Below are positions 35,101 to 43,818 of a stretch of DNA of 64,000 nt, in pieces. A program made the position numbers and the translations under genes. This stretch comes from Suilimivivens sp045586385 (lineage in GTDB: Bacteria; Bacillota; Clostridia; Lachnospirales; Lachnospiraceae). The notes beneath the pieces are model-generated. The model was not told where the DNA came from, searched no databases, and worked only from the letters and a program-made list of their open reading frames with translations. The number at the start of each line of letters is the position of its first letter. Position 1 is the stretch's first letter. Location: contig JAZNAE010000005.1 of NCBI GenBank assembly GCA_045586385.1, positions 114,517 through 178,516 of the forward strand, written 5' to 3'.

Positions 35101-36354
35101 ATGGATATCAAAAGAGATAAATACTTGGCAGATTTGATTAACAGAATGAACAATGGAATGATAAAAGTTGTAACTGGTATCAGAAGATGCGGAAAATCAT
35201 ATTTGATTTTTACTATTTTCAAGAATTATTTAAAGGAACAAGGAGTTGATGAATCTCATATTGTTACTATTGAGTTGGATCAAAGAAAGGATAAAAAATA
35301 TCGAGATCCGGATGTGATTTTAGAGTATATAGAGTCGCGTATTATAGATGAAGGACAGCATTATATATTGTTAGATGAGGTCCAATTATTGAGTGAGTTT
35401 GAAGAAGTTTTAAACTCATTACTTCATATCAAAAATTTGGATATATATGTAACCGGAAGTAATTCTAAGTTCTTGTCCAAAGATGTTATCACTGAATTTC
35501 GTGGAAGAGGAGATGAAATTCATATTTATCCATTAACATTTAAGGAATTCATGCAGGTTTACGAAGGTGATATATATCGTGGATGGGCAGAGTATATTGT
35601 CTACGGTGGTTTACCGCTCACTGTGACAATGAAAACAGAAGAACAGAAGGTTAACTATTTGACAAAACTGTTTGAAGAGACGTATTTGAAAGATATCATT
35701 GAAAGACATCACATAGAAAAATCTCAAGAGTTGGGAGATTTGGTTAATGTATTGGCGTCGGCTATTGGTTCTCTTACCAATGTGCCGAAGATTGAGGCTA
35801 CATTTAGAAGCGTAATACAATCTAATATAAGTGCAAATACAATTCGGCAATATATAGAACATTTAGAAGATGCATTTGTTATCAATAAAGCTAATCGTTA
35901 CAATGTTAAAGGTAGAAAATATATAGGAACACCTCTTAAATATTATTTTGAGGATGTAGGATTAAGGAATGCCAGATTGGGTTTTAGACAGGTAGAAGAA
36001 ACTCATATCATGGAAAATGTGATTTACAATGAATTACGTAGTAGAGGCTATTCTGTAGATGTAGGGGTGGTTGAAAAACGAGGCAGAAATGAGGAAGGAA
36101 AAGAGGAAAGAACATATTTAGAAATTGATTTTGTAGCAAACCTTGGAAGTAAGCGATATTATATTCAATCTGCATTTAGTATGCCGACGGAGGAAAAACG
36201 TATCCAGGAAAAAGCATCGCTTATTAATGTAGGTGATTCGTTTAAAAAAATCATTATTGTTAAGGATGTTGTAAATGTAACAAGAGACGAAGATGGAATA
36301 ACTACGATGAGTATTTATGATTTTCTTTTGAAGGAAAATAGTTTGGAGTTATAG
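35101..36354 (+). CDS. AAA ATPase with C-terminal DUF4143
   Basis: The 417-residue protein has an N-terminal AAA_14 domain with Walker A GIRRCGKSYL (residues 26-35) and Walker B YILLDEVQ (about 93-100), then a sensor-like VTGSNSKFLS, and a C-terminal DUF4143 domain (about 200-360), which is winged-helix plus nuclease-like in predicted structures. Such proteins are widespread in Clostridia, often in several copies, with unknown role. ATG 35101 is chosen because AAGGAG lies 8 bases upstream; an earlier in-frame ATG would place direct-repeat DNA in the protein. It starts the AT-rich island, 60 bases before the helicase gene. Confidence 0.87.
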   Translation: MDIKRDKYLADLINRMNNGMIKVVTGIRRCGKSYLIFTIFKNYLKEQGVDESHIVTIELDQRKDKKYRDPDVILEYIESRIIDEGQHYILLDEVQLLSEFEEVLNSLLHIKNLDIYVTGSNSKFLSKDVITEFRGRGDEIHIYPLTFKEFMQVYEGDIYRGWAEYIVYGGLPLTVTMKTEEQKVNYLTKLFEETYLKDIIERHHIEKSQELGDLVNVLASAIGSLTNVPKIEATFRSVIQSNISANTIRQYIEHLEDAFVINKANRYNVKGRKYIGTPLKYYFEDVGLRNARLGFRQVEETHIMENVIYNELRSRGYSVDVGVVEKRGRNEEGKEERTYLEIDFVANLGSKRYYIQSAFSMPTEEKRIQEKASLINVGDSFKKIIIVKDVVNVTRDEDGITTMSIYDFLLKENSLEL

Positions 36355-36414
36355 ATACTATAAATGGGTTATAAACACTAACATTGAAGCTTAATAAGGG
36401 GATAAAATAAAAAG

Positions 36415-39400
36415 ATGAACAAGGTATATCATGATATTTTCAGAGCTATTCATGAAGGAAAATGGCTTAAAATTGAATATCGGAATCAGGAAGAAGATAT
36501 CACTAAATTCTGGGTGGGAATTTCAGATATTGATATGTTTGAGCGAAAGTTGATTGTAGATGGGCTTCATCTTGGGAAATATACATTAGGGGAGAAATAT
36601 AAATTATCAATTGATAGCATCCTTTCTTCAGAAATTGTGGAAGGCTCTTATTATGCTGTTAACAAACAGCTTACTGAAGATATTTACTTAAATCCGCATA
36701 AATACAAATCTTTATTTGACAATACTGCAAATTTGCAAATTTTGAATTATCTCGAGATGTGTAATCGTATGGATACAACACCTTATCATTCAGAATTTGC
36801 ATTAATCCAGAAACTAGATAGGGATAGCTTTAATGGTGAGACATATCAATTGAGCGGAGAGCAATTTCAAGAGGTGGTTAAGAACTTCCAATACAAAATG
36901 GAAGAAAATAAGCGAAATGATGGAAAACTTCGAATACAGCAATTGGCGATGAATGTTTTGAGTATTCATACACAAAAAGGGTTGTATATTTTGGCATACA
37001 GAAAATTAGAATTGGATGTAAAGCGAAGAGTGCTTCGTCCTGATGATGAAATTACTATTTGTACAGAATTTGTAATGGGAGAAGTAAAGGAAAGTATTCG
37101 TAAGTTCCTTGACGCTGATGAGTTTGAACTTTTGGCAGATTTTGAAGAAAATCAGGAAAAAATCAAGGATTGTATTACAAACCATTCAGGGCAAGTTATG
37201 GGGGTAGACGATATGCCTTATATGATTGGACTTGGGATGGATATTGTATTGGATTTGCACAAAGAATATCAGGCAATCATTAAAATGTACAAGGAAAATC
37301 AAGTGACAGTTCCACTTAAGGCCTTTTTTGGTGATTTGCTGGCAAGACCAAGGAGAAACAAGGATTATCCCATTGCACTGATTAATCAGAATATCAATCT
37401 GGATCAATTATTGGCGATTCATAATGGAATGAAATATCCATTGGCATACATTCAAGGACCGCCGGGAACCGGCAAAACAAATACGATTATCAATACCATC
37501 ATTACAGCATTTTTTAATGAGAGAACTGTGCTGTTCACTTCCTACAATAATCATCCTATTAATGGTGTGTTTGAAAAACTTACGAACATGACCTATAAGG
37601 AAAAGAAGATTCCTTTTCCGGTAGTTCGCCTGGGAAATGTGGAGAAGGTGAAAGAAGCCATAGAGTATATTAAAGCAGTGTATCAGCAGGTGGAAAAAAT
37701 ACAGGTGTTTGAGGGTACCTTGGATAGACGTAAAGGCGACAGGGAAATACGGGCAAAGCAACTATCCAATCTTTTGAAAAAATATGAAGAAACATTGGAA
37801 CTTAAGGATAGAAAAGATGCCATTAAGCAAGTGATTGATTACCAAAAGAAGAATCCTCAATCTATGCAAATGCTACCATTTCAGACAGACCTGCAAGGAC
37901 GTCAGTTAGAACAGGTAAAACAAAAAATTTTCGAAGCGGGAGAATTTACCGATGAACAAGCAATTGCGCTTGTGGATTCTGATTATGAGCAGTTACGTCA
38001 ATATTTATACTATATGTCTGCCCGTTATATTAAGAAATTAGGTGGTAATCAATATAAGGACCTATACAGTATTCTTTTTGAAGAAAATCCTGAGACACAG
38101 GTAGACAGTTTTACAAAGTTCTTGGGAAAAACAGAAAATATAAAGCGGTTTCAAAAGCTGTTTCCAATTATCATTACGACCTGTATTTCTGCGCATAAGC
38201 TAGGTGAGCCCACACCTATGTTTGACATGGTAATTATGGACGAAGCCAGCCAGTGTAATACAGCGGTTTCCCTGGTGCCCATTATTCGTGGTGAAAATCT
38301 GATGTTGGTAGGTGACCCACAACAGTTGAATCCGGTGATTTTGTTGGATGAAGTAACTAATCAGAAACTACGCCAGAAGTATAAAGTGGCTGATGAGTAC
38401 GATTATCGCAAAAACTCCGTCTATAAAACCTTTTTGGCGTGTGATTCTGTGAGCGATGAAGTATTATTACATAATCATTATCGGTGTCACAAAAAGATAA
38501 TCAATTTTAATAATCAAAAGTATTATAATTCAAAACTGAAAATTCGCTCAGCAAGTAAAGAAGAAAAGCCACTTATATATATGAATGTAGTGAACGATGG
38601 AGCTGGTATAAAGAATACGGCACCGGCTGAAGTGGATGCCATTATTGAATATGCACGAACAAATAAAGACAAAAGCATCGGCGTGATTACGCCCTTTGTA
38701 AATCAAAAGAAGCTGATAGAGGAAGAACTCAAAGCGCATCGTTTGGAAAATGTGTCCTGTGGAACCGTGCATGCGTTCCAAGGGGATGAGAAGGATGTAG
38801 TATTGTTTTCTACAGTTCTTACTAATCAAACCCAGGTCGGTACCTATAATTGGCTTAAGAACAATAAAGAACTGATTAATGTGGCAACATCCAGAGCCAA
38901 GGATAAGCTGATTGTACTGGCTGATGCCAATAACTTGAAACGTCTGCATCAAAATGACTCAGAGGATGACTTGTACGAGTTGGTAGAATATGTTTACAAA
39001 AATGGAGAGTCTCATGTGACTCAAAAGAAAGCCAATTCAAGAGCTTTGGGTGTGAAACCTTTCAGTACGGCTACAGAGGAAGCTTTTTTGGAAAATTTAT
39101 CCCACGCACTGAGCAACGTTTGGTTGTCACAAAATAAGTATTCCATCCAAAAGGAAGTAGCAATTTCGCAGGTGTTTCAGGATAATCTGAGTTACAGCGA
39201 TTTGTTCTATTCCGGCAGATTTGATTTTGTGGTATATGAAAAAATAGGAAAACAGCAATTTCCGGTACTGGCGATAGAACTCGATGGAAAAGAGCATTTC
39301 GAAGATGAAGTGGTAAAGAATAGGGATAAAAAGAAGAACGAAATCTGCGCTGCACACAATCTGCAAATTATTCGTGTAGAAAACTCTTATGCCCGTAGGT

Positions 39401-39450
39401 ATAACCATATTAAGGAAATATTGTTGAGTTATTTCTCAATAAGGCATTAA
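36415..39450 (+). CDS. WYL-domain SF1 helicase with C-terminal PD-(D/E)XK nuclease domain
   Basis: The 1011-residue protein appears to fuse three parts. Residues ~1-85 resemble a WYL ligand-binding domain (IHEGKWLKIEYRNQEE, LGEKYKLSIDSIL). The centre is a Dna2/Upf1-like superfamily 1 helicase: GPPGTGKT (348-355), VIMDEASQC (about 606-614), GDPQQLNPV, LLHNHYRCH, GTVHAFQGDEKDVV and NVATSRAKDKL. The C-terminal ~110 residues have RFDFVVY and AIELDGKEHF (Glu955, Asp957), like the DUF2726/Vsr-type nuclease fold. WYL domains often sense nucleotide signals in defence systems, so an anti-phage helicase-nuclease is a fair inference. It may be co-transcribed with the DUF4143 ATPase 60 bases upstream. 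Confidence 0.88.
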   Translation: MNKVYHDIFRAIHEGKWLKIEYRNQEEDITKFWVGISDIDMFERKLIVDGLHLGKYTLGEKYKLSIDSILSSEIVEGSYYAVNKQLTEDIYLNPHKYKSLFDNTANLQILNYLEMCNRMDTTPYHSEFALIQKLDRDSFNGETYQLSGEQFQEVVKNFQYKMEENKRNDGKLRIQQLAMNVLSIHTQKGLYILAYRKLELDVKRRVLRPDDEITICTEFVMGEVKESIRKFLDADEFELLADFEENQEKIKDCITNHSGQVMGVDDMPYMIGLGMDIVLDLHKEYQAIIKMYKENQVTVPLKAFFGDLLARPRRNKDYPIALINQNINLDQLLAIHNGMKYPLAYIQGPPGTGKTNTIINTIITAFFNERTVLFTSYNNHPINGVFEKLTNMTYKEKKIPFPVVRLGNVEKVKEAIEYIKAVYQQVEKIQVFEGTLDRRKGDREIRAKQLSNLLKKYEETLELKDRKDAIKQVIDYQKKNPQSMQMLPFQTDLQGRQLEQVKQKIFEAGEFTDEQAIALVDSDYEQLRQYLYYMSARYIKKLGGNQYKDLYSILFEENPETQVDSFTKFLGKTENIKRFQKLFPIIITTCISAHKLGEPTPMFDMVIMDEASQCNTAVSLVPIIRGENLMLVGDPQQLNPVILLDEVTNQKLRQKYKVADEYDYRKNSVYKTFLACDSVSDEVLLHNHYRCHKKIINFNNQKYYNSKLKIRSASKEEKPLIYMNVVNDGAGIKNTAPAEVDAIIEYARTNKDKSIGVITPFVNQKKLIEEELKAHRLENVSCGTVHAFQGDEKDVVLFSTVLTNQTQVGTYNWLKNNKELINVATSRAKDKLIVLADANNLKRLHQNDSEDDLYELVEYVYKNGESHVTQKKANSRALGVKPFSTATEEAFLENLSHALSNVWLSQNKYSIQKEVAISQVFQDNLSYSDLFYSGRFDFVVYEKIGKQQFPVLAIELDGKEHFEDEVVKNRDKKKNEICAAHNLQIIRVENSYARRYNHIKEILLSYFSIRH

Positions 39451-39518
39451 GAGTGTTATCGTGTGTGGTAAGATAAGTAAAGATTCATTTCAGAATAGTT
39501 AAGAAGAGGAATTTGAAA

Positions 39519-39995
39519 ATGAAAAAGAAAACTACTTACGGATTTGGGACAAAACTATTTCTTATAGTTTTATTTATCTGCGGTTTCTTTATGTTTTGCA
39601 ATTTGCTTATGGTATTTGAGAAAACGGAAGAAATAGAAGGGGTAGTAGAACATACTTATATTAGCCGGTCTTATAATAGTATCACAAAGAGAAGCAGCAA
39701 TGGTGTCCCGATGTGTAGAGTTGTTTGGTATGATAAAGACGGTGAGAAAGTTACTTACGGAATGCCAAATGATTTAGGGTATGAAGTTGGGGATTCTTAT
39801 TACATCGAAGTAGATGCTGATACCAATCGGATACCGAAACGTTCTTTTGGAGAAGGTATTGTGGCAGGTGTTATCGGGGTGATTCTATGTGTGGGTTCTG
39901 TTATATGTTGGAGAATTAAATTTAAAACTTTAAAACATCGGTATGGTGTTAATGAAGTGAAGAAATTAACGGAAGAGGGAGTAATCAAGAATTAA
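39519..39995 (+). CDS. Small membrane protein with DUF3592-like layout
   Basis: The 158-residue protein has a membrane helix near the N terminus (about residues 10-30), an extracytoplasmic segment of about 80 residues with EGVVEHTYISRSYNS and VVWYDKDGEKVTYG, a second helix (about 110-132) and a basic cytoplasmic tail. The arrangement resembles DUF3592 proteins, whose function is unknown. ATG 39519 follows AAGAAGAGGAA; an in-frame TTG lies two codons upstream. Its own 3' terminator follows. Confidence 0.65.
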   Translation: MKKKTTYGFGTKLFLIVLFICGFFMFCNLLMVFEKTEEIEGVVEHTYISRSYNSITKRSSNGVPMCRVVWYDKDGEKVTYGMPNDLGYEVGDSYYIEVDADTNRIPKRSFGEGIVAGVIGVILCVGSVICWRIKFKTLKHRYGVNEVKKLTEEGVIKN

Positions 39996-40026
39996 AAATA
40001 TTATTACTGTATTAATTTAAAAAAGG

Positions 40027-40061
40027 GCTGATGGATAATGATGATATCTGTCAGCTTTTTT
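40027..40061 (+). terminator. Rho-independent terminator
   Basis: GCTGATGGATA (40027-40037) pairs with TATCTGTCAGC (40045-40055), with two wobbles, and is followed by six T. It ends the unit of the DUF3592-like gene. Bases 40062-40200 beyond it show no gene. Confidence 0.85.
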
Positions 40062-40212
40062 GAGTTAAGTTTTGTAGCTCTTTTTTGCATAGTTGGCTAT
40101 TATTTTTGGCTTGAGGGAGGTTTATTGGACATTGCTTGTGAGAAAATCTATTTGTAAAGAAGCAGCGAAGCAGTTGCTACAACAATAGAGATATTAATAC
40201 GGAGGAACAGTG

Positions 40213-40485
40213 ATGACAGATTGGAACAACAATGGAAAGAAAGATTCTGCAGATAATTTTATTGAATATCAGATTTATAAGCAGTCTACAAGTAACAATA
40301 ATTATACTCCACGTAGTGGTGGTGGCATATCAACATTTGATGCGATTTTAGCAACCATCGGAGGACTGTTTATGGCAGCGGCAATCATTGCATTACTTGG
40401 AGGGGGAGAAGATACGCCGGTACTGATTACGATTATTCTGTGGATTGTCTGTGGCTCGGGACTTAGCGTTTGGTTTTGTAAATAA
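40213..40485 (+). CDS. Small membrane protein with Asp/Asn-rich N-terminal motif
   Basis: The 90-residue protein begins with MTDWNNNGKKDSADNF, an EF-hand/dockerin-like D-x-N-x-G-x-x-D spacing, followed by a Gly/Ser-rich linker and two closely spaced membrane helices (about residues 40-62 and 68-88). Similar short 'D-W-N-x-(D/N)-G-K' proteins occur in Clostridia, but I know no function. ATG 40213 is 7 bases after GGAGG; a GTG one codon earlier is too close to it. Confidence 0.7.
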   Translation: MTDWNNNGKKDSADNFIEYQIYKQSTSNNNYTPRSGGGISTFDAILATIGGLFMAAAIIALLGGGEDTPVLITIILWIVCGSGLSVWFCK

Positions 40486-40546
40486 TTATGCTAGTGATTG
40501 GATGCGATGGTGGCGATGGCGAGGAAGAGTGATATGGAGGTAGTTT

Positions 40547-41797
40547 ATGCAAAGTGCTTTAGGAATGCAATTTATTATGGATGGAAGTGGAAATTATTAT
40601 AGAACCAATGATAATGATCAGTTAGTAGTAGCAGCAAATAGAGAAGAAGCCACTATATTTACTTTTTTTGAAGCAAACCAAAGAATTGGTGGTGGTAAGA
40701 AAGCATACTTTTATCACACGATTCCTGTGGAAGATAATTCGACAACGCAAGATATGAAGTTGGAGGAAAATGAGATAGCGGTACAAGAGGAAGTTTTGCC
40801 GGAAGATGATATGGTGCCGTATGAAGTAATTTTTGAAGACGAATCAGTGGCAGAAGAAACAGCTTTTGATGACGTTACTTTACAAACACCGATAGTTGCG
40901 ATAGTGAAAAGTAATAAAATTAATGTAGAGGATAATCCGAAAAGGTATGATATTGCCCATTATGATTGGTTAGAATATTTACAGAATTTTTGCTATTTGG
41001 CATCAGTAGTAGGAAAACGTCATGAAGAATTAACAAAGCAATTATCAGAAGTAGATCAGAAAGCTTGTGATATTCTTCATTTGATAGAATTATATGATCT
41101 GATGGATGAAGAAGAGGTAAAGGCAGTTAGTTTACTTAAGGACATTCGTCAGAGGCGACGTGATATTAAAGATGAAATGCTTTGCTTGGAATATTTTCAA
41201 GCTTCTTTTGGAACAAGCAATAACGTTTCAGAAGCCAAAACAATTATTAAGCAGATAAAGCGATTGGATAAAAGAGTTTATCGTCCCCGTCAATTACCGG
41301 AATTGTTTAAGGGAATGAAAGACAGGAAGACAGATAGGAAGTTATACAGAGAGAATAGAAATCAAAGAGAAAATATTTCAGAACATGTAGAAGAAACGCA
41401 CGAAGGAGAATCCATTATGGAATATGCGAGAAAAGAAACAATTTATGATACGCAGATAAATGACTGGCTTGCTTTTGCGAAGGAACAATTAAATTTTTAC
41501 CAAAATATACCTCAATATATAATAAATTTGCAGGCAGAAATAAATGCTATTGATTATGCAATCGAGGAAGCGTTAAGTCAGATAGAAGACGCGAACTATA
41601 ATGTTGCGCAGGGATATAAGGCGTTTAAGGAATTGAAAGATTTACGTAATGAGAAGAAGGAAAAACAACGTGAATTAGATTGTTTAAAAGTGATTACCAA
41701 AGATTTGGATTGCAGTAAGATGGAAGAGGAATATGGGGGAAAGGTAAGGGTATTGGAGGATATATTGAACACTGAGAGTGCCGTATTGAAAGAGTAG
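40547..41797 (+). CDS. Coiled-coil protein of unknown function
   Basis: The 416-residue protein has an N-terminal ~65-residue beta-rich segment (MQFIMDGSGNYYRTND, EATIFTFFEANQRIGGGKKAYFY), an acidic stretch (about 66-125), and a mostly helical, charged C-terminal two thirds with coiled-coil character (about 145-250 and 300-410). No signal peptide or membrane helix is seen. I do not recognise a family. It follows the small membrane protein by 61 bases, with GGAGG before the ATG, and may belong to one unit with it. Confidence 0.65.
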   Translation: MQSALGMQFIMDGSGNYYRTNDNDQLVVAANREEATIFTFFEANQRIGGGKKAYFYHTIPVEDNSTTQDMKLEENEIAVQEEVLPEDDMVPYEVIFEDESVAEETAFDDVTLQTPIVAIVKSNKINVEDNPKRYDIAHYDWLEYLQNFCYLASVVGKRHEELTKQLSEVDQKACDILHLIELYDLMDEEEVKAVSLLKDIRQRRRDIKDEMLCLEYFQASFGTSNNVSEAKTIIKQIKRLDKRVYRPRQLPELFKGMKDRKTDRKLYRENRNQRENISEHVEETHEGESIMEYARKETIYDTQINDWLAFAKEQLNFYQNIPQYIINLQAEINAIDYAIEEALSQIEDANYNVAQGYKAFKELKDLRNEKKEKQRELDCLKVITKDLDCSKMEEEYGGKVRVLEDILNTESAVLKE

Positions 41798-41878
41798 AGA
41801 AAGGACCACTTGAAAGCTGGTTCATTATGCAGAATGTACGTATGTGGGTTCATAAATTGATGTAAGGAGGGTATACAA

Positions 41879-42430
41879 ATGGCTCGAATAATAGAAATAG
41901 AAGAAGGGCGTAGCTACTCGTCATATTTTTGGTTTGGATCTGTCAAGGTTCCTAGCAAAGATAAAATTTATGATAAGGATGTGGTGGAATTACCAGAAGT
42001 ATTTTCAATTGAGGAGGGTAATGTGGAATGTTTTCTATACTATTTTTTGTTGAAATATTTTGACAATGAACTTGTATATAACAAAAATAGATATGATGAT
42101 GCAAACGGATATGAGGAAGACTTTGTTCATTGGCTTACATTTAATTTTTATACATACAATACTTTGAAGGCGATGATAGAAGATATATTATATTGTGTTA
42201 ATTTATTAAAAACAGATTATCATAATGAATATTTACACCCATTAAAAGAAAGCTTTTCAATCTATTATATGTGTGGGAAGAATGACAAGGATTACGGAAA
42301 TAATAGTAAGGAAGCAATACAAAGAAATATTGATGTAGTTATTGATTTTTATGAGAGATTTGTAAAACGTTTGCTTCAAATGATGGAGAACAATACTGAT
42401 GCTGAATTAATATATATCATGGGACCGTAG
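41879..42430 (+). CDS. Hypothetical cytoplasmic protein
   Basis: The 183-residue protein has no signal peptide and is rich in Tyr, Asp and Asn. It appears alpha-helical from about residue 85 onward (YNTLKAMIEDILYCVNLL and IDVVIDFYERFVKRLLQMM). I recognise no domain. A GGAGGG site precedes the ATG, so it is probably real. It lies between the coiled-coil gene and a decayed MazG-like gene in an AT-rich stretch. Such solitary proteins in islands are often immunity or antitoxin proteins, but nothing in the sequence proves this. Confidence 0.6.
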   Translation: MARIIEIEEGRSYSSYFWFGSVKVPSKDKIYDKDVVELPEVFSIEEGNVECFLYYFLLKYFDNELVYNKNRYDDANGYEEDFVHWLTFNFYTYNTLKAMIEDILYCVNLLKTDYHNEYLHPLKESFSIYYMCGKNDKDYGNNSKEAIQRNIDVVIDFYERFVKRLLQMMENNTDAELIYIMGP

Positions 42431-42480
42431 ACTAGGTTGGGGTTTTAAATGGAATAGCAATAGAAAAAGGAGTAAGAAAA

Positions 42481-42813
42481 ATGACCCGGGAAACCATCAA
42501 TCAAGTACTAAAATTCAGAGATGACAGAAACTGGAAACAATTCCATAATCCGAAAGACCTGACACTTTCCATTAGCTTAGAAGAAGCTGAATAATTGGAA
42601 GTGTTTCGATGGAGCGGCTCTGACACTGAATGCAAGGACAAAGAAGATAAAATAAAAGAAGAACTGGCTGATGTATTATGCTATTGTATTTTGATGGCAG
42701 ACCGATGCGGTCTTGACATGGATGAAATTATACAGGCAAAGATGAAACGAAATGCCGAAAAGTATCCGGTAGAGAAAGCTAAGGATAGTGCAAGAAAGTA
42801 TAATGAACTATAA
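42481..42813 (+). pseudogene. MazG-like nucleotide pyrophosphohydrolase with premature stop
   Basis: Reading in one frame gives a MazG-like protein of about 110 residues: FRDDRNWKQFHNPKDL, SISLEEAE, then a TAA codon at 42592-42594, then LEVFRWSGSD, EELADVLCYCILMADRCG and the end KYPVEKAKDSARKYNEL. Intact relatives read EAAELLEVFQW here, so a Leu codon has become TAA by one base change. MazG-like enzymes cleave NTPs or dNTPs and can be stress or phage-defence factors. The first 37 codons and the last 72 are otherwise in frame. Reinitiation at TTG 42595 cannot be excluded, but it would lack the first substrate-binding helix. Confidence 0.8.
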
Positions 42814-42830
42814 ATATGAATAGGTGATGA

Positions 42831-42876
42831 AAGAGATTGGATGTACTTTGCAAGGGTGCATACAATCTCTTTTTTT
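42831..42876 (+). terminator. Terminator after the MazG-like pseudogene
   Basis: AAGAGATTG (42831-42839) pairs with CAATCTCTT (42863-42871), extended by ATGTAC/GTGCAT inside, and leads into a seven-T run. The remaining bases to 43091 show no convincing gene. Confidence 0.85.
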
Positions 42877-43091
42877 ATTACATATTTTTACGATGGGAAA
42901 ATGTGACAAAAATCGGCAAAAAAATGACAAAAGTGGGAAAGAGACTGAAAAAGATTCGATGAATAATGTACTATTAAAAAAAGATGTAAAGTTGTGGTGG
43001 CTTAAAAAATGCATTCTGTATTGGAGATTTGTGTGAGAAGACTATAATTATCAGAAAATGACAAGAACATACGTAAGAAAGGAGAATTATT

Positions 43092-43661
43092 ATGTTTATT
43101 CAAAGAAATAAGAAAAGAACACTTAATAATATTGGAAAAAAATTTTATAATTTTAATTTTGGTTATGAAAAAAATATATATAGGTATGTATGTTATAAGC
43201 AAGTAAAAAGAAAAGAGCAACAAAAAATAGAACAATTTAAATTCAACTCCTATAAAGAATGGAATAATTATGTATTAAAAAAATATGAAGACTATGAATT
43301 GGATGAGTTAAAAGAATTTAGTAGATATCTTAATCTAATAATTAGAAATAACAAACCATGGCAGGAGTATTTAAGGTTAATTACGTCTATTTGCCTCACA
43401 TTATTTTTTACTGAAACATTTAATGAGGTAATTAGTGTTTGGGTTGAAAAAAATAATAGCAATATAATTTTTTCTATGATTATCTGGCTTATAAGTATGT
43501 TTATCGTTTGCTTTGGTGTATTTATAGTGATGTGGCAAACAATTATGCCATTGTTAAATGATAGTATTGAGGAAAATATGTTAATTGATTATAAAGAAAT
43601 TGTTGATGATATGATAAAAGAGAAGGAAAAAATATGTGAAAATAATACTACAAAAATATAA
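43092..43661 (+). CDS. Membrane protein of unknown function
   Basis: The 189-residue protein is very basic at its N terminus (RNKKRTLNN, KQVKRKEQQK), has a charged central region, then two hydrophobic helices (about residues 97-113 and 125-150) with a short loop, and a charged C-terminal tail. Its base composition is among the most AT-rich in the window, fitting recent transfer. I recognise no family. GAAAGGAG precedes the ATG at 43092. Two-helix proteins of this kind in islands are sometimes effectors, but this is speculation. Confidence 0.6.
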   Translation: MFIQRNKKRTLNNIGKKFYNFNFGYEKNIYRYVCYKQVKRKEQQKIEQFKFNSYKEWNNYVLKKYEDYELDELKEFSRYLNLIIRNNKPWQEYLRLITSICLTLFFTETFNEVISVWVEKNNSNIIFSMIIWLISMFIVCFGVFIVMWQTIMPLLNDSIEENMLIDYKEIVDDMIKEKEKICENNTTKI

Positions 43662-43818
43662 TATACCACGGCAAGAAGTTGCTTTTCCGGTAGAATGCAG
43701 GAAAATCAAGGGGGGGGGTGGGAGTTTGAGAGAGGATTTTTATACCAAATTTAAGCCGAAATTATGTGGATTTGGGGCTGTGACGTGGCGGATATAAAAG
43801 ATCGGAGAGGGGATAAAA

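Noticed and set aside
34928..35137. A 69-codon frame covering the two direct repeats before the ATPase gene
   Set aside because: It starts with TTG without a binding site, runs through both repeat copies and overlaps the well-supported ATPase start in another frame.
42595..42813. Independent small gene for the MazG-like C-terminal part
   Set aside because: It continues the same frame as the preceding 37 codons, and relatives show one continuous protein, so a nonsense-mutated gene explains it better.
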